From contig CP082844.1 of the NCBI GenBank assembly GCA_019930625.1, positions 7,130,001 to 7,194,000 on the forward strand: a DNA stretch of 64,000 nucleotides, written 5' to 3'. Of the stretch, positions 38,722 to 49,782 are shown piece by piece. This DNA is from Nocardia asteroides (GTDB lineage: Bacteria > Actinomycetota > Actinomycetes > Mycobacteriales > Mycobacteriaceae). Position numbers and translations under genes: made by a program. Each line of letters starts with the position of its first letter. The first letter of the stretch is position 1. The notes under the pieces are model-generated. The model did no database searches. It was given only the letters and a program-made list of their open reading frames with translations, and was not told where the DNA came from.

Positions 38722-38934
38722 CTCGTTCACGGACCCGCCTCCTCGTGCGTCGAACGGCGCGTTCACGGACCGGCTTCCGCTCCCGTGGTGCGGCACATGC
38801 CAGGACCGGGCGAGATTTCGCCCGTCCGGCGACCAGGGTGGCGAGTTCAGGTCACGGGGCCGACGGCACGAGAGGGCAATGGCAAGATTGGGCGGCGTAG
38901 TCGGCGGGATCCGCCATGACCGAAAGGCTCGACA

Positions 38935-40014
38935 GTGACGCACGGATTCGGACCGGTAGCGCCTCCGGACGCACAGTTTCGTGTGACGGCCGAGCAGCGG
39001 CAGGCGCAACTGACCAAACCCGGTGGGGCACTGGGACGATTGGAGGAACTAGGCAACTGGGTTGCCTCCTGTCAGGGCACCTGCCCGCCGAAACAGTTCG
39101 AGCGCGCGCGGGTCGTGGTCTTCGCCGGGGATCACGGAATCGCGCGGCACGGGGTCTCGGCGTATCCGAGCGAAGTCACCGCGCAAATGGTCGCGAACTT
39201 CCTCGGCGGCGGAGCCGCGGTGAACGCGCTCGCGGCGGTGGCAGGCGCGACGGTCCGGGTCGTGGACATCTCCGTCGACGCCGAGACCGACCCGCAGGTG
39301 TCCAAGCACAAGGTGCGCCGCTCGAGCGGGGCGATCGATCGCGAGGACGCGCTCACCGCCGAGGAGGTCGAGTCCGCGATCAGCGCGGGCCGCGCCATCG
39401 CCGACGAGGAGATCGACGGGGGCGCCGACCTGCTGATCGCGGGGGACATGGGTATCGGCAACACGACCCCGGCCACCGTGCTCGTCGCGAACCTCACCAA
39501 TACCGAACCGGTCGCGGCGGTCGGCCGCGGCACCGGCGTCGACGACGCCGGATGGATCCGCAAGGTCGCCGCCATCCGCGATGCCATGCGCCGCGCCCGC
39601 CCGGTGCTCAAGGACCCGGTGGAACTCCTGCGAGTCGCCGGAGGCGCCGATTTCGCCGCGCTGGCCGCGTTCCTCGCCCAGGCCGCCACCCGGCGCACAC
39701 CCGTCATCCTCGACGGTGTCGTCGTCACGGCCGCCGCGCTGGTCGCCGAAGACCTCGCCGCGGGCGCGAGCGCCTGGTGGCTGGCCGGGCACCGCTCCAC
39801 CGAACCGGCGCACGACCTCGCACTGAAACAGTTGCGCCTCGAGCCGCTGGTCGACCTGAGCATGCGCCTCGGCGAAGGCTCCGGCGCCCTCACCGCCCTC
39901 CCGATCCTCCGCTCGGCGGTGGCGACCCTCGCCGAGATGTCCACCTTCGCCGAAGCGGGCGTCAGCACCGCCGACCCCGAACCGGCAAGCCCCGCGCCGA
40001 ACCTGCGCAAGTGA
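38935..40014 (+). CDS. cobT: Nicotinate-nucleotide:dimethylbenzimidazole phosphoribosyltransferase
   Basis: 359 residues. Makes alpha-ribazole phosphate for the lower ligand of cobalamin. Signatures: [55 protein letters not shown] and [14 protein letters not shown] with the catalytic Glu. Same order as Rv2207 followed by cobS. The start is GTG 38935; the N-terminus [12 protein letters not shown] is typical. Confidence 0.93.
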   Translation: MTHGFGPVAPPDAQFRVTAEQRQAQLTKPGGALGRLEELGNWVASCQGTCPPKQFERARVVVFAGDHGIARHGVSAYPSEVTAQMVANFLGGGAAVNALAAVAGATVRVVDISVDAETDPQVSKHKVRRSSGAIDREDALTAEEVESAISAGRAIADEEIDGGADLLIAGDMGIGNTTPATVLVANLTNTEPVAAVGRGTGVDDAGWIRKVAAIRDAMRRARPVLKDPVELLRVAGGADFAALAAFLAQAATRRTPVILDGVVVTAAALVAEDLAAGASAWWLAGHRSTEPAHDLALKQLRLEPLVDLSMRLGEGSGALTALPILRSAVATLAEMSTFAEAGVSTADPEPASPAPNLRK

Positions 40015-40219
40015 AGTCTTCCCGTTCCGGTGACACCTTCCCCCACCCGCCGGGCGGGGCGCAGGCGCTCGACGGGAACTCCGGCCTCGCGACGCACCAG
40101 CCGACAGCTTCGTGCGCGAACCAACGCGCCTGGTCAGATCCCTGCCCGGCACCGCAGCCGGTCATCGACCAGGCACCTGGCAACGCGGTCGAAGCACGGC
40201 CCGCCGCACGGGGCTCGAG

Positions 40220-40975
40220 ATGAACGGGGTTCGCTTGGCGATCTCCTGGCTGACGGTGCTGCCCGTCCGCGGGCCGGATGACGTCGATCGGTCGGCGGCC
40301 GCACGCGCGATCCTGCTGGCGCCGCTGGTCGGTGCGCTGCTGGGTGCGGGCGCCGCAGGACTGCTCTGGGCTCTGAGCTGGGCCGGGGCGAGCGCTCCGC
40401 TGGCCGGCCTGCTGGTGGTCGGCGCGCTGGCGTTGATCACAAGGGGCATGCATCTCGACGGTCTGGCCGACACCTTGGACGGGCTCGGCAGTTACGGGCC
40501 GCCGGAGCGGGCCAGGCAGATCATGAAGAGCGGCGGGGCCGGACCCTTCGGGGTGGCGGGACTCGCGTTCGCCATCGGCGTGCAGGCCTTCTCGTTCGCG
40601 GCCTTGGCCGATTCCGGCAGATGGGTCGCGGTGGCCCTCGCCGTGGCGACCGGCCGCGTCGCGGTGATCCTCGCCTGCCGCGGCGTCCCGGCCGCACCCG
40701 GCACCGGGTTCGGCATCCTGGTCGCGGGTACGCAGTCGGCCGTCGCGGCGGCGTCCTGGTCGGTGGCCGCGCTCGCCCTCGCCGTCTTCGCCGTCCCGGG
40801 CCGCCCGTGGCTCGGCCCGCTGGCCGTGGCGCTCGGCCTGGCCGCCTCGACGGTTCTGGTCCGCCACTGCGCAAGGCGCTTCGGCGGACTCTCCGGTGAC
40901 GTCCTCGGCGCCGCGGTCGAGACCACCGTGGCGCTCACGGCGGCCGTGCTGTCCCTCGCCGTCCAGCCGGGCTGA
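40220..40975 (+). CDS. cobS: Adenosylcobinamide-GDP ribazoletransferase (cobalamin 5'-phosphate synthase)
   Basis: 251 residues with about six hydrophobic segments. Joins adenosylcobinamide-GDP to alpha-ribazole, the last assembly step of cobalamin, in the membrane. Motifs: LAISWLTVLPV near the start, RGMHLDGLADTLDGLGS (Asp-rich metal site), IMKSGGAGPFGVAGLA and the C-terminal GGLSGDVLGAAVE. ATG 40220 is at the normal family position, although the frame stays open upstream. 205 bp separate it from cobT. Confidence 0.92.
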   Translation: MNGVRLAISWLTVLPVRGPDDVDRSAAARAILLAPLVGALLGAGAAGLLWALSWAGASAPLAGLLVVGALALITRGMHLDGLADTLDGLGSYGPPERARQIMKSGGAGPFGVAGLAFAIGVQAFSFAALADSGRWVAVALAVATGRVAVILACRGVPAAPGTGFGILVAGTQSAVAAASWSVAALALAVFAVPGRPWLGPLAVALGLAASTVLVRHCARRFGGLSGDVLGAAVETTVALTAAVLSLAVQPG

Positions 40976-41109
40976 CCCGCCACCGGCGTTGCCGTTCCAT
41001 GCCCGAATTGAACGTCGGTCCAGTTCAAATCGAGCTCAGAGTCTGGGTCACTGGAATTTTTCCGGCCGTGGCGCGCGGATCGTCTGGGTCGGGCAATAAG
41101 GTGGGCGGT

Positions 41110-41823
41110 ATGTCTTCTGAGCGACTGTATTTTCGCCAGCTCTTGTCGGGACGCGACTACGCCGTGGGCGATCCGATCGCGACGCAGATGCGCAACTTCG
41201 CATATCTGATCGGCGACCGGGAAACGGGCGAGTGCGTGGTGATCGATCCGGCCTACGCGGCAGGTGATCTGGTGGACATCGCAGAGGGAGACGGTCTACG
41301 GCTCAGCGGCGTGCTGGCCACGCACCACCACCCCGATCACGTGGGCGGAACGATGCTCGGCTTCACCCTACGCGGAGTGCGCGAGCTGCTCGAAAAGACA
41401 AGTGTCCCAGTACATGTCAACGCCAAAGAGCTGCCATGGGTGGCCAACGTCACCGGGATCGCCGAGAGCGAACTGACCGGCCACGAGCACGGCGACAAGG
41501 TCACTGTCGGAGCCTTCGACATCGAATTACTCCACACGCCCGGCCACACCCCGGGCAGCCAATGCTTCCTGTTCGACAACCGCCTGATCGCCGGTGACAC
41601 CTTGTTCGTCGACGGCTGCGGCCGCACCGATTTCCCGGGTGGCGATTCCGACGAAATGTTCCGCAGCCTGCGCTACCTGGCCGGTCTTTCCGGCGACCCG
41701 GTCGTCTACCCGGGCCACTGGTATTCGCAGGAACCCAGCGCCGCGCTGTCGACTGTCCGGGACAAGAACTACGTCATGCGTCCGCAGACGCTCGAGCAGT
41801 GGCACATGCTGATGCCGGGCTGA
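41110..41823 (+). CDS. Metallo-beta-lactamase-fold hydrolase (glyoxalase II-like)
   Basis: 237 residues, soluble. Binuclear metal motif ATHHHPDHVGG (H-x-H-x-D-H), then HTPGHTPGSQCF, AGDTLFVDGCGRTDFPGG and PGHWYS supply the remaining ligands. The overall pattern matches hydroxyacylglutathione hydrolase-like or persulfide dioxygenase-like enzymes, but the glutathione-binding C-terminal domain of true GloB is missing. The substrate is unknown. ATG 41110 follows GGTGGGCGG. It converges with ilvE with 13 bp between stops. Confidence 0.87.
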   Translation: MSSERLYFRQLLSGRDYAVGDPIATQMRNFAYLIGDRETGECVVIDPAYAAGDLVDIAEGDGLRLSGVLATHHHPDHVGGTMLGFTLRGVRELLEKTSVPVHVNAKELPWVANVTGIAESELTGHEHGDKVTVGAFDIELLHTPGHTPGSQCFLFDNRLIAGDTLFVDGCGRTDFPGGDSDEMFRSLRYLAGLSGDPVVYPGHWYSQEPSAALSTVRDKNYVMRPQTLEQWHMLMPG

Positions 41824-41836
41824 GTGACATCCGGCG

Positions 41837-42934
41837 TCACATCCGACGCATCCACCCGTGGGTGTCGGCGAAGGTGCCGCGCTGGATGCCGGTGAGGGTG
41901 TCGCGCAGAGCCATGGTGACCGTGCCGGGCTCTCCGCCTCCGATGGTGAATTCGCCCGCCTCGGAACGCACCCAACCGACCGGGGTGATCACCGCGGCGG
42001 TGCCGCAGGCGAAAACCTCGGTGATCTCACCGGATTCGGCGCCCTTGCGCCATTCCTCGACCGAGATCTTGCGCTCCTCGACCGGGAAGCCGGAGTCGGC
42101 TGCGAGGGTCAGCAGCGAGTCGCGGGTGATGCCCGGCAGCAACGAGCCGGACAGTTCCGGTGTGACCAGCCGCGCCTCGGAGCCGGAACCGTAGACGAAG
42201 AACAGGTTGTTGGTGCCCATTTCCTCGACATAGCGCCGCTCGCACGCGTCCAGCCACACCACCTGGTCGCATCCCTTGGCCGACGCTTCGGCCTGGGCGA
42301 GCAGCGACGCGGCGTAGTTGCCCGCGACCTTCGCCTCGCCGGTGCCGCCCGGCGCGGCGCGCACGTACTCCGTGGACAGCCAGACCCGCACCGGCTTCAC
42401 GCCACGCGGGAAATACGCTCCCGCCGGGGAGCCCAGCAGCAGGTACTTGTACGCCGCGGCGGGCTTCACACCGAGCCCGGCCTCGGTGGCGAACATGAAC
42501 GGCCGCAGGTACAGCGATTCCTCGCCGCCCGCCGCGGGGACCCAGTCCCGGTCCACCTCGAGCAGTTGCCGCACCGACTCGATGAACAGCTCGTCCGGCA
42601 GCTCGGCCATCGCCATACGACGAGCGGACCTGCGGAAACGTGCGGCGTTGGCGTCGATGCGGAAACAGGACACGCTGCCGTCGCTCTGGCGGTAGGCCTT
42701 GAGTCCCTCGAAGATGGCCTGGCCGTAGTGGAACACCATGGTCGCGGGATCCAACGCCAAAGGGGCGTACGGCTCCACCCGCGCGTTCGTCCACGTGCCG
42801 TCGAGGTAATCGATCGAGACCATGTGATCGGTGAAGTATCGCCCGAACCCTGGCTCCGTCAGTACCTCTTGGCGCCGCTGCGCCGCGAGGGGCGCGGGAT
42901 GCGGAACACGGGTGAACTGTGCGGCAGCGGTCAT
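41837..42934 (-). CDS. ilvE: Branched-chain amino acid aminotransferase
   Basis: 365 residues, fold type IV PLP enzyme. The PLP lysine is in [16 protein letters not shown], after [15 protein letters not shown] and [21 protein letters not shown] and GITRDSLL are also conserved. It performs the last step of Leu/Ile/Val synthesis with glutamate. ATG 42934 gives [15 protein letters not shown], at the family position (Rv2210c). Same strand as gcvT, 126 bp downstream of its stop. Confidence 0.94.
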   Translation of the reverse strand: MTAAAQFTRVPHPAPLAAQRRQEVLTEPGFGRYFTDHMVSIDYLDGTWTNARVEPYAPLALDPATMVFHYGQAIFEGLKAYRQSDGSVSCFRIDANAARFRRSARRMAMAELPDELFIESVRQLLEVDRDWVPAAGGEESLYLRPFMFATEAGLGVKPAAAYKYLLLGSPAGAYFPRGVKPVRVWLSTEYVRAAPGGTGEAKVAGNYAASLLAQAEASAKGCDQVVWLDACERRYVEEMGTNNLFFVYGSGSEARLVTPELSGSLLPGITRDSLLTLAADSGFPVEERKISVEEWRKGAESGEITEVFACGTAAVITPVGWVRSEAGEFTIGGGEPGTVTMALRDTLTGIQRGTFADTHGWMRRM

Positions 42935-43060
42935 GCCGACGATCCTATCCGGCCCGATTCCGGCCATACCGCCATGGTCCACGCCCCTTTTCCCGCCGCA
43001 CGTCACGAAGGACAGCCGGTCTTCGCAACCCGTTACCGGGCGGGAGAAAGCGGGCGGGAA

Positions 43061-44161
43061 TCACTTGGTGTTGGAGGGGACGAACGGGGGGCGGACGATT
43101 TCGCAACGCAGGCGGCGTCCGCGGACGTCGACCTCGACCTCGGCGCCGGGTTCGATGGCGGCCGCGGTATCCAGCAGAGCCAGCGCGATTCCGACCTTCA
43201 GGGTGGGCGAGAAGGTGCCGGACGTGGTCGAGCCGACCGGCTCGCCGTCACGCAGCACGGTTTGCCCTTGCCGGAGCACACCGCGGTCGAGCGCTCTGAG
43301 CCCCAGCAGGATTCGGCGCGGACCGTCCGACTTCTCCTGTTCCAGAGCGGCCTTGCCCCAGAACTCCGGCTTCTTCCAGCCGACCGCCCACCCGCAGCGC
43401 GCCTGCACCGGGGAGATGTCCGGCGAGAGTTCGTGTCCGTGCAAGGGGTAGCCCATCTCGGTGCGCAGGGTGTCGCGGGCGCCGAGCCCGGCCACCTGGC
43501 CCTCGGCGGCGCGCACCCGCTCGGCCAGAGCACGGAACAGCGCCTCGGCGTCGTCCCAGCGCGGCAGCAACTCGTAACCGTGCTCGCCGGTGTAGCCGGT
43601 GCGGCAGACGCGCACGGGGCGGCCGTCCCATGCGGCGTCGGCGTAGGCCATGTACTCGAGGTCGGCGGGCAGCCCGAGCGCGGTCAGCACCTCGGCCGAA
43701 CGCGGACCCTGCACGGCGAACACGGCGTAGTCGCGGTGCTCGTCGGTGACCGTGACGCCCTCGGGGGCGGACTCACGCAACGCGGCGACGACCGCCGCGG
43801 TATTGGCGGCGTTCGGTACCAGGAAGATCTCCTCGTCGCCCACGTAGTAGGCGATCAAGTCGTCGATCACTCCCCCGTTCGGGGCGCAGCACAGGGTGTA
43901 TTGCGCCTTGCCCGCCCCGATTCGGCCGAGGTCGTTGGTGAACGCCGAGTTCACGAACGCCGCGGCGCCCGGGCCGCGTACCGTCGCCTTGCCGAGATGG
44001 CTGACGTCGAACAGTCCCACCGTGGCGCGAACCGCTTGGTGCTCGGTCACGGTGCCCGCGTAGGACACCGGCATCTCCCACCCGCCGAACGGCGCGAAGG
44101 TGGCGCCCAGCTCGACGTGCACGGCGTGAATGGGTCCCTGCAGGAGGCTCGTCTCGGTCAC
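43061..44161 (-). CDS. gcvT: Glycine cleavage system T protein (aminomethyltransferase)
   Basis: 366 residues. Transfers the aminomethyl group from lipoyl-H protein to tetrahydrofolate. N-terminal [20 protein letters not shown] and [10 protein letters not shown], folate-binding NAANTA and [11 protein letters not shown], and C-terminal [12 protein letters not shown] are all typical. Its partners gcvP and gcvH are not in the window; the lipoate genes lipB and lipA are 8 kb away. GTG start at 44161. Confidence 0.93.
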   Translation of the reverse strand: MTETSLLQGPIHAVHVELGATFAPFGGWEMPVSYAGTVTEHQAVRATVGLFDVSHLGKATVRGPGAAAFVNSAFTNDLGRIGAGKAQYTLCCAPNGGVIDDLIAYYVGDEEIFLVPNAANTAAVVAALRESAPEGVTVTDEHRDYAVFAVQGPRSAEVLTALGLPADLEYMAYADAAWDGRPVRVCRTGYTGEHGYELLPRWDDAEALFRALAERVRAAEGQVAGLGARDTLRTEMGYPLHGHELSPDISPVQARCGWAVGWKKPEFWGKAALEQEKSDGPRRILLGLRALDRGVLRQGQTVLRDGEPVGSTTSGTFSPTLKVGIALALLDTAAAIEPGAEVEVDVRGRRLRCEIVRPPFVPSNTK

Positions 44162-44208
44162 CAGCCGAGCTTATCGGGGACCGATCCGCGAAGTTCCGGC
44201 TCGCCGCG

Positions 44209-44814
44209 CTAGGGCCGGAACCACATGGGGATGAGGGTCGGACCTTTCTCCGGCAGAGTGTGGGTCGTCCCGGTCGGCGCGAACCCGCAGCGGCTGTAGA
44301 GCCGAGCGGACCGTTCGGTGCTCGCCTCGAGGAACGCGGGAACAGCCGCTTCGGAAGCGGCCTTCAAGCGGTCGGCGAGGATCACCGCACCGACCCCTTT
44401 GCCGCGGTGCTCCGGCCTGGTGACGATCACTTGCAGGTACCGATGCGGAAATTCCCGGGGATGCTCGCGGGCGAGCAGGTCGGTCAGATACGCCACCCGC
44501 CGCAGCACGCCCATGTCGGGAGCCTGTTCGGCCATGGTCCGCATCTCGGCGGCTTCCTCGGCGAATCGCTCGACCGAGGTGACGTGCTGCCAGATCGAGA
44601 CCGACCATATCTCCTCGCCCGCTCCTGCGACCCAGATCTCGTCGTCGCGCAACGCCCGATCGATGACGCCCGGCACGAAGGCCGTGCGGATGCCCGGGTC
44701 GGATTGACCTTCCAGTACCCAAGCCGTCACCACCTCGTCGGCGCCGGCCGCGCCGAACGCCTCGATCAGTGCGTCCCGGTCCCGGGCTCCTGCCCGGCGA
44801 GCGGCGATTTCCAT
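44209..44814 (-). CDS. GNAT-family N-acetyltransferase
   Basis: 201 residues. The acetyl-CoA pyrophosphate-binding motif A is VTRPEHRGKGVGAVIL, followed by AFLEASTERSARLYSRCGF (motif B), and the C-terminal MWFRP. Substrate unknown. ATG 44814 has GGAAGGGG well placed upstream; ATG 44838 would put that site inside the gene. It is divergent from the zinc-knuckle TetR regulator across a 28-bp dyad, so it is the likely regulated gene. Confidence 0.87.
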   Translation of the reverse strand: MEIAARRAGARDRDALIEAFGAAGADEVVTAWVLEGQSDPGIRTAFVPGVIDRALRDDEIWVAGAGEEIWSVSIWQHVTSVERFAEEAAEMRTMAEQAPDMGVLRRVAYLTDLLAREHPREFPHRYLQVIVTRPEHRGKGVGAVILADRLKAASEAAVPAFLEASTERSARLYSRCGFAPTGTTHTLPEKGPTLIPMWFRP

Positions 44815-44885
44815 CCGCCATCCCCTTCCACTGAACATCGTGTTTCGACTCTCAATCTAGGCAGGTCAGCACGATCTCGGTATTA

Positions 44886-44913
44886 TTTCGTCACACTCGT
44901 TCGTGTGTCGAAA
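44886..44913. promoter_or_regulatory. 28-bp dyad, candidate TetR operator
   Basis: TTTCGTCACAC and GTGTGTCGAAA are inverted with one mismatch around a 6-bp spacer TCGTTC, immediately before the regulator start and in the shared divergent promoter. Size and symmetry suit a TetR-family dimer site. Confidence 0.55.
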
Positions 44914-44924
44914 TGGAGCCCCGC

Positions 44925-45731
44925 ATGACGTGCGCGCTCTGCCGCAACGACCTGGCGCAGCCCGCCCGTGGCCGACGGCGCAAGTACTGCTCCCGCTCCT
45001 GCCAGGCACGCGCCTACCGCGCCCGCCGCGCCGCGATCCCGATGCGCCGCGCCACCCGCCCAGCGCGGCTCACCGCCGTCGGCATCGCCCGCGTGGCGGT
45101 GGAGTTGGCCGACCGCGACGGGATCGACGGCCTCACCATGCGCCGCCTGGCCGGCGCACTCGGCGTCGCGACGGCCACCCTCTACCGTCACTTCCCCGAC
45201 CGCGAAGCGCTGCTGGCGAGCATGGCCGAGCTGGTGCTCGACGAGATCCCGCCGCCGGCCGCCGAGTGCACCGGCTGGCGCCCTCGGCTACGGCACGAGT
45301 CGCACGAGGAGTGGCGCCTCTACCGCAGGCATCCGTGGATGTTGCCGCTGCTCGCGCGCACCCGCCCGCCGCTGGGTCCCGCGCTGCTGGACATCCTGGA
45401 ACGAAACTTCGCCGCCCTCGACCACCCCGGCCTGACCGGGCGAACCGGACTCACGATCTATCTCGCGCTGTCGGGCCTGGTCCAGGGCCTGGCGCTGCTG
45501 TGGAGTTCCGATCGCGCCGATCGGCTCGGCGATCCGCGCCGCGCCGCCGAGGCGGCCGCGCCGCACCACGATTTCGCCGAGTTGCTCGACCCGGCGATCC
45601 GCCCCGTGCTGCACCGCGTGCTCACCGAGCTGGACTCCGATTTCGAGATGGACTTCGACGACCTGCTCGCCACCGCGGTGGAACTCCTGCTCGACGGCGT
45701 CGCGGTGCGACATCGGGAACGCACCGAATAA
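44925..45731 (+). CDS. TetR-family regulator with N-terminal Cys4 zinc-knuckle-like extension
   Basis: 268 residues. The first about 37 residues hold C3-x2-C6 and C22-x3-C26 (TCALCRND and RKYCSRSCQARAYRARR), a zinc-ribbon-like motif seen on other actinobacterial proteins but not usual in TetR regulators. The TetR helix-turn-helix follows at about 52-98 (LTMRRLAGALGVATATLYRHFPDREALL), and then a TetR C-terminal ligand domain. GGAG at 44915-44918 supports ATG 44925 over ATG 44913. Probably represses itself and the divergent acetyltransferase. Confidence 0.85.
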   Translation: MTCALCRNDLAQPARGRRRKYCSRSCQARAYRARRAAIPMRRATRPARLTAVGIARVAVELADRDGIDGLTMRRLAGALGVATATLYRHFPDREALLASMAELVLDEIPPPAAECTGWRPRLRHESHEEWRLYRRHPWMLPLLARTRPPLGPALLDILERNFAALDHPGLTGRTGLTIYLALSGLVQGLALLWSSDRADRLGDPRRAAEAAAPHHDFAELLDPAIRPVLHRVLTELDSDFEMDFDDLLATAVELLLDGVAVRHRERTE

Positions 45732-45740
45732 CCTGTGCCA

Positions 45741-47252
45741 ATGACCGCTGTTGCAGATCGCTCGCTCGGACCGGAACTGGCACGCACCGAGACCATCGGC
45801 GCGGACACCGATGTGCTCGTCATCGGGTTGACCTCCTCGGAGGACGGCCCCGTCATCGTGCCCGAGGACATGTTCGGCGACGTGCTCACCGCCGAGGTGC
45901 GCGGCGAGTTGCTCGATCAGCTCGGAGTGGTGGGAGCGAAGGGTAAGGCCGAGGAGCTGACCCGCATCCCGGCGCCGGCGGGGCTGGACGGAGTGGCCAG
46001 CGTCCTCGCCGTCGGCCTGGGTTCCGCCGACAAACTCGACGCCGAGCAGATCCGCCGCTCGGCCGGTGTCGCCGCCCGCGCGCTCTCCGGCACCGAACTG
46101 GTGGTGACCACGCTGTCCGGGCTCGACATCGCCGCCGCGGCGGAAGGCTTCTACCTGGGCGCCTACTCGTTCACGCCGTTCCGATCGGGCAAGTCCGCGC
46201 CCAAGCCGGACGAGCGGCCCGTCGCCCGGGTCGAGCTGCTGGTCCCCGAGCCGGGATTCGGCGAAGAGGCGCTGTTCCGGGCGCAGCTCACCGCCGAGGC
46301 GGTCGCCACCGCACGGGATTTCGTGAACACCCCGCCCAGCCACCTGTTCCCCGCCGAGTTCGCCTCCCGTGCGCGTGAACTCGCCGAGGCCGCGGGCCTC
46401 ACCGTGGAGGTGCTCGACGAGAAGGCGCTGGAAGCAGGCGGTTACGGCGGCGTGCTCGGCGTGGGCAAGGGTTCCTCGCGACCGCCGCGCCTGATCCGGA
46501 TCACCTACGCGGGTGGCCCGAAGAAGGTGGCGCTGGTCGGCAAGGGCATCACCTTCGACACCGGCGGCATCTCCATCAAGCCCGCGCAGAACATGGAGAA
46601 CATGACCTCCGATATGGCGGGCGCGGCGGCCGTGATCGCCACGACGCTGCTCGCCGCGCGGCTGAGCCTGCCGATCACCGTCACGGCCACGGTGCCGATG
46701 GCGGAGAACATGCCGTCGGCCACCGCCCAGCGCCCCGGCGACGTGCTCACCCAGTACGGCGGCACCACCGTCGAGGTGCTCAACACCGATGCCGAGGGCC
46801 GTCTGATCCTCGCCGACGCGATCGTGCGCGCGAGCGAGGACGAGCCGGAGTACCTGATCGACGTGGCCACCCTGACCGGAGCGCAGATGGTCGCGCTCGG
46901 CACCCGCACGCCCGGCGTGATGGGCACCGACGACTTCCGCGACCGGGTGGCCCGCATCTCCCGCGCGGTCGGCGAGAACGGCTGGTCGATGCCGCTTCCC
47001 GCCGAACTGCGCGCCGACCTGAACTCCAAGATCGCCGACCTGGCCAATGTCGCACCGCACCGCTGGGGCGGCATGCTCTCGGCCGGACTGTTTCTCGAGG
47101 AGTTCGTCCCGGAGAACGTGCAGTGGGCCCACCTCGATGTCGCCGGTCCGGCCTACAACACCGGCGGCCCGTTCGGCTACATCGGCAAAGGCGGCACCGG
47201 CGTCCCGGTCCGCACGCTGATCGCCGTGCTCCAGGACATCGCCGCGGAGTGA
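45741..47252 (+). CDS. pepB: Leucyl aminopeptidase (M17)
   Basis: 503 residues. C-terminal M17 catalytic domain with metal and catalytic residues in [29 protein letters not shown] and [15 protein letters not shown]; the N-terminal macro-like domain is at about 1-180. Cytosolic hexameric Mn/Zn aminopeptidase. ATG 45741 or GTG 45735 two codons upstream may be the start. Corresponds to Rv2213 in order and sequence. Confidence 0.94.
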   Translation: MTAVADRSLGPELARTETIGADTDVLVIGLTSSEDGPVIVPEDMFGDVLTAEVRGELLDQLGVVGAKGKAEELTRIPAPAGLDGVASVLAVGLGSADKLDAEQIRRSAGVAARALSGTELVVTTLSGLDIAAAAEGFYLGAYSFTPFRSGKSAPKPDERPVARVELLVPEPGFGEEALFRAQLTAEAVATARDFVNTPPSHLFPAEFASRARELAEAAGLTVEVLDEKALEAGGYGGVLGVGKGSSRPPRLIRITYAGGPKKVALVGKGITFDTGGISIKPAQNMENMTSDMAGAAAVIATTLLAARLSLPITVTATVPMAENMPSATAQRPGDVLTQYGGTTVEVLNTDAEGRLILADAIVRASEDEPEYLIDVATLTGAQMVALGTRTPGVMGTDDFRDRVARISRAVGENGWSMPLPAELRADLNSKIADLANVAPHRWGGMLSAGLFLEEFVPENVQWAHLDVAGPAYNTGGPFGYIGKGGTGVPVRTLIAVLQDIAAE

Positions 47253-47356
47253 AGTCGGAGTGCGTCGTCCGGGGCGTCCCGGGCGACGCACTCGAGCGCA
47301 CCCGGGAGTCTTCGGACACGCCCGCGGAAACCGGGCGGAACGGACGATCCGACGCC

Positions 47357-47719
47357 TCAGAGGTCGTACAGATCTCGCTCCAGTTCGCGCTGCCGCTCCA
47401 CCCGCTTGCGGGCGTCGTAGTCGCGCATCCGCTGCGGATAGCCGGTCTTGTGGACGTCGTAGACGGGGATGTGCAAATCCTTGGCAAGTCGTCGCGCCCC
47501 GCGCTCGCCGACGATCCGGCGCGTCCATTCACCATCAGCGGCAACAAGGACGACTGTGACATCTGTCACCGTGGTCTTGGGTTCGATATAGCCCTCGACG
47601 CCCACATGCGTGCGCACCCAGTCGGCCAGATACCGGGCATCCTCCCCGGCCACCGAACCCCCACGTAGAGCGCGGCCACCCCGAGTAGCGCCGCGGCGGA
47701 AACGATCTAGCAAACCCAC
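47357..47719 (-). CDS. Conserved hypothetical protein
   Basis: 120 residues. A basic N-terminus (LLDRFRRGATRGGRALRGG) is followed by a small alpha-beta domain (VEGYIEPKTTVTDVTVVLVAADGEWTRRIVGERGARRLAKDLHIPVYDVHKTGYPQRM) and a charged helical tail (DYDARKRVERQRELERDLYD). AAAGGAGGT upstream of GTG 47719 is one of the best ribosome-binding sites in the window, confirming the start. It converges on pepB and is divergent from sucB. No family was recognised with certainty. Confidence 0.8.
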   Translation of the reverse strand: MGLLDRFRRGATRGGRALRGGSVAGEDARYLADWVRTHVGVEGYIEPKTTVTDVTVVLVAADGEWTRRIVGERGARRLAKDLHIPVYDVHKTGYPQRMRDYDARKRVERQRELERDLYDL

Positions 47720-47981
47720 CGACGCCGACCTCCTTTCCTGCACCGGAGAATGTTCACCGCCGGTCTTCCCATACTGCCAGCTCTGTGCAGTTGGCCGCCC
47801 TGTGCTACATGGCTTGCGAGCGAGTGCAAGGATGGACCGCGGTACAAGAACCACACACGGATCTCCGGTGCCACGCACAATGATCGGTGGCTTCCGGACT
47901 ACCGTCGCGACCCGCGGCGGGCGTCCGCAGCGAGATCAACTGTTGTAGAACCCCGTCGAGCAGTCAGAGGAGTCAACGGAC

Positions 47982-49763
47982 ATGGCCTTCTCCGTCCAGA
48001 TGCCCGCTCTTGGTGAGAGCGTCACCGAGGGAACGGTGACCAGGTGGCTGAAGCAGGAAGGAGACACGGTCGAGGTCGACGAGCCGCTGCTCGAAGTCTC
48101 CACCGACAAGGTCGATACCGAAATCCCGTCCCCCGCGGCGGGTGTGCTGTCGAAGATCGTCGCGAACGAAGACGACGTGGTCGAGGTCGGCGGCGAACTG
48201 GGTGTCATCAGCGAGCCCGGCGAGGCGGCATCGTCGGCCCCCGCACCTGCTCCGGAAGCCGCGGCGCCCGCCCAGGAGGCTCCCGCCCCTGCTCAGGAGG
48301 AGCCCGCGCCGCAACCCCAGGCCACTCCCGCCCAGGAGGCCGCGCCCGCCGCCCAGGCCGCGCCCGCGTCGTCCGGTGACGGCACCGCGGTGAAGATGCC
48401 GGAGCTCGGCGAGTCGGTCACCGAGGGCACCGTCACCCGCTGGCTGAAGTCGGTCGGTGACGAGGTCGCCGTCGACGAGCCGCTGCTCGAGGTCTCCACC
48501 GACAAGGTCGACACCGAGATCCCCTCGCCCGTGGCGGGCACCCTGCTGGAGATCACCGCGCAGGAAGACGACGTCGTGGCCGTCGGTGGACAGCTCGGCG
48601 TGATCGGCAGCGGTTCCCCGGCGGCCGCCGCCCCGGCTCCCGCACCGGCCCCGGCTCCCGCACCGGCCCCGAAGCCCGAACCGGCCCCGGCTGCCGCCGC
48701 GCCCGCTCCGGCTCCGGCTCCGGCCCCCGCTCCGGCTCCGGCCCCCGCTCCGGCTCCGGCTCCCAAGCCCGAACCGGCCCCCGCGCCCGCCGCCGCGGGT
48801 GCCGAATCCTCCAACGGCGCAACCCCCTACGTCACGCCGCTGGTCCGCAAGCTGGCCGAAGAGAACAACGTCGACCTGTCCTCGCTCACCGGTTCCGGTG
48901 TCGGCGGGCGTATCCGCAAGCAGGACGTGCTCGCCGCCGCCGAGGCGAAGAAGGCTCCGGCTGCCACGGCGACCGCGACCGCTCCCGCCCCGGCGAAAGC
49001 GCCCTCCGCGCCCGTCGTGGCGAGCCCGGAGCTGGCCCACCTGCGCGGCACCGTGCAGAAGGCCAACCGCATCCGCCAGATCACCGCGACCAAGACCCGC
49101 GAGTCGTTGCAAACCACCGCGCAGCTGACCCAGGTGCACGAGGCCGACGTCACCAAGATCGCGGCGCTGCGCAAGCTGGCCAAGGCGGCGTTCAAGGAGC
49201 GGGAGGGCGTCAACCTGACGTTCCTGCCCTTCTTCGCCAAGGCCGTGGTCGAGGCGCTGGGCGTGCACCCGAACGTCAACGCCAGCTACGACGAGTCCAG
49301 CAAGGAGATCACCTACCACGCCTCGGTGCACCTCGGCATCGCCGTCGACACCGAGCAGGGTCTGCTGTCCCCGGTGATCCACAACGCCAGCGACCTGTCG
49401 CTGGCCGGACTGGCGCGCGCCATCGCCGACATCGCCAACCGGGCCCGCAACGGCGGACTCAAGCCCGACGAGCTGGCCGGCGGCACCTTCACCATCACCA
49501 ACATCGGCAGCCAGGGCGCGCTGTTCGACACGCCGATCCTGGTTCCGCCGCAGGCGGGCATGCTCGGCACGGGTGCGATCGTCAAGCGCCCGGTCGTGGT
49601 GACCGACGAGACCGGTAACGAGTCCATCGGCGTCCGCTCGATGTGCTACCTGCCGCTCACCTACGACCACCGCCTGATCGACGGCGCCGACGCGGGCCGC
49701 TTCCTGACCACGATCCGCCACCGGCTCGAGGAAGCGGCGTTCGAGGCCGATCTCGGGCTGTGA
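47982..49763 (+). CDS. sucB: Dihydrolipoamide acyltransferase (E2) of 2-oxoacid dehydrogenase
   Basis: 593 residues. Two lipoyl domains (about 1-80 and 135-215), each with the lipoylated lysine in [14 protein letters not shown], are joined by Ala-Pro linkers; the second linker is a long (AP)n run. A peripheral-subunit-binding domain (about 290-325, [19 protein letters not shown]) and the catalytic acyltransferase domain with [15 protein letters not shown] follow. In mycobacteria the equivalent DlaT (Rv2215) serves pyruvate dehydrogenase and peroxidase defence. Its lipoyl groups are supplied by lipB and lipA 2 kb downstream. ATG 47982 follows GAGGAG. Confidence 0.95.
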   Translation: MAFSVQMPALGESVTEGTVTRWLKQEGDTVEVDEPLLEVSTDKVDTEIPSPAAGVLSKIVANEDDVVEVGGELGVISEPGEAASSAPAPAPEAAAPAQEAPAPAQEEPAPQPQATPAQEAAPAAQAAPASSGDGTAVKMPELGESVTEGTVTRWLKSVGDEVAVDEPLLEVSTDKVDTEIPSPVAGTLLEITAQEDDVVAVGGQLGVIGSGSPAAAAPAPAPAPAPAPAPKPEPAPAAAAPAPAPAPAPAPAPAPAPAPAPKPEPAPAPAAAGAESSNGATPYVTPLVRKLAEENNVDLSSLTGSGVGGRIRKQDVLAAAEAKKAPAATATATAPAPAKAPSAPVVASPELAHLRGTVQKANRIRQITATKTRESLQTTAQLTQVHEADVTKIAALRKLAKAAFKEREGVNLTFLPFFAKAVVEALGVHPNVNASYDESSKEITYHASVHLGIAVDTEQGLLSPVIHNASDLSLAGLARAIADIANRARNGGLKPDELAGGTFTITNIGSQGALFDTPILVPPQAGMLGTGAIVKRPVVVTDETGNESIGVRSMCYLPLTYDHRLIDGADAGRFLTTIRHRLEEAAFEADLGL

Positions 49764-49782
49764 GGAAGGTTCCGCGGCACGT

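Noticed and set aside
38722..40219. Cobalamin riboswitch in the cob cluster gaps
   Set aside because: Neither gap shows the conserved B12-box sequence; only a short direct repeat is seen.
48640..48800. Short tandem (Ala-Pro) codon repeats
   Set aside because: This is the normal flexible linker between lipoyl and binding domains of E2 proteins, not a CRISPR or mobile repeat.
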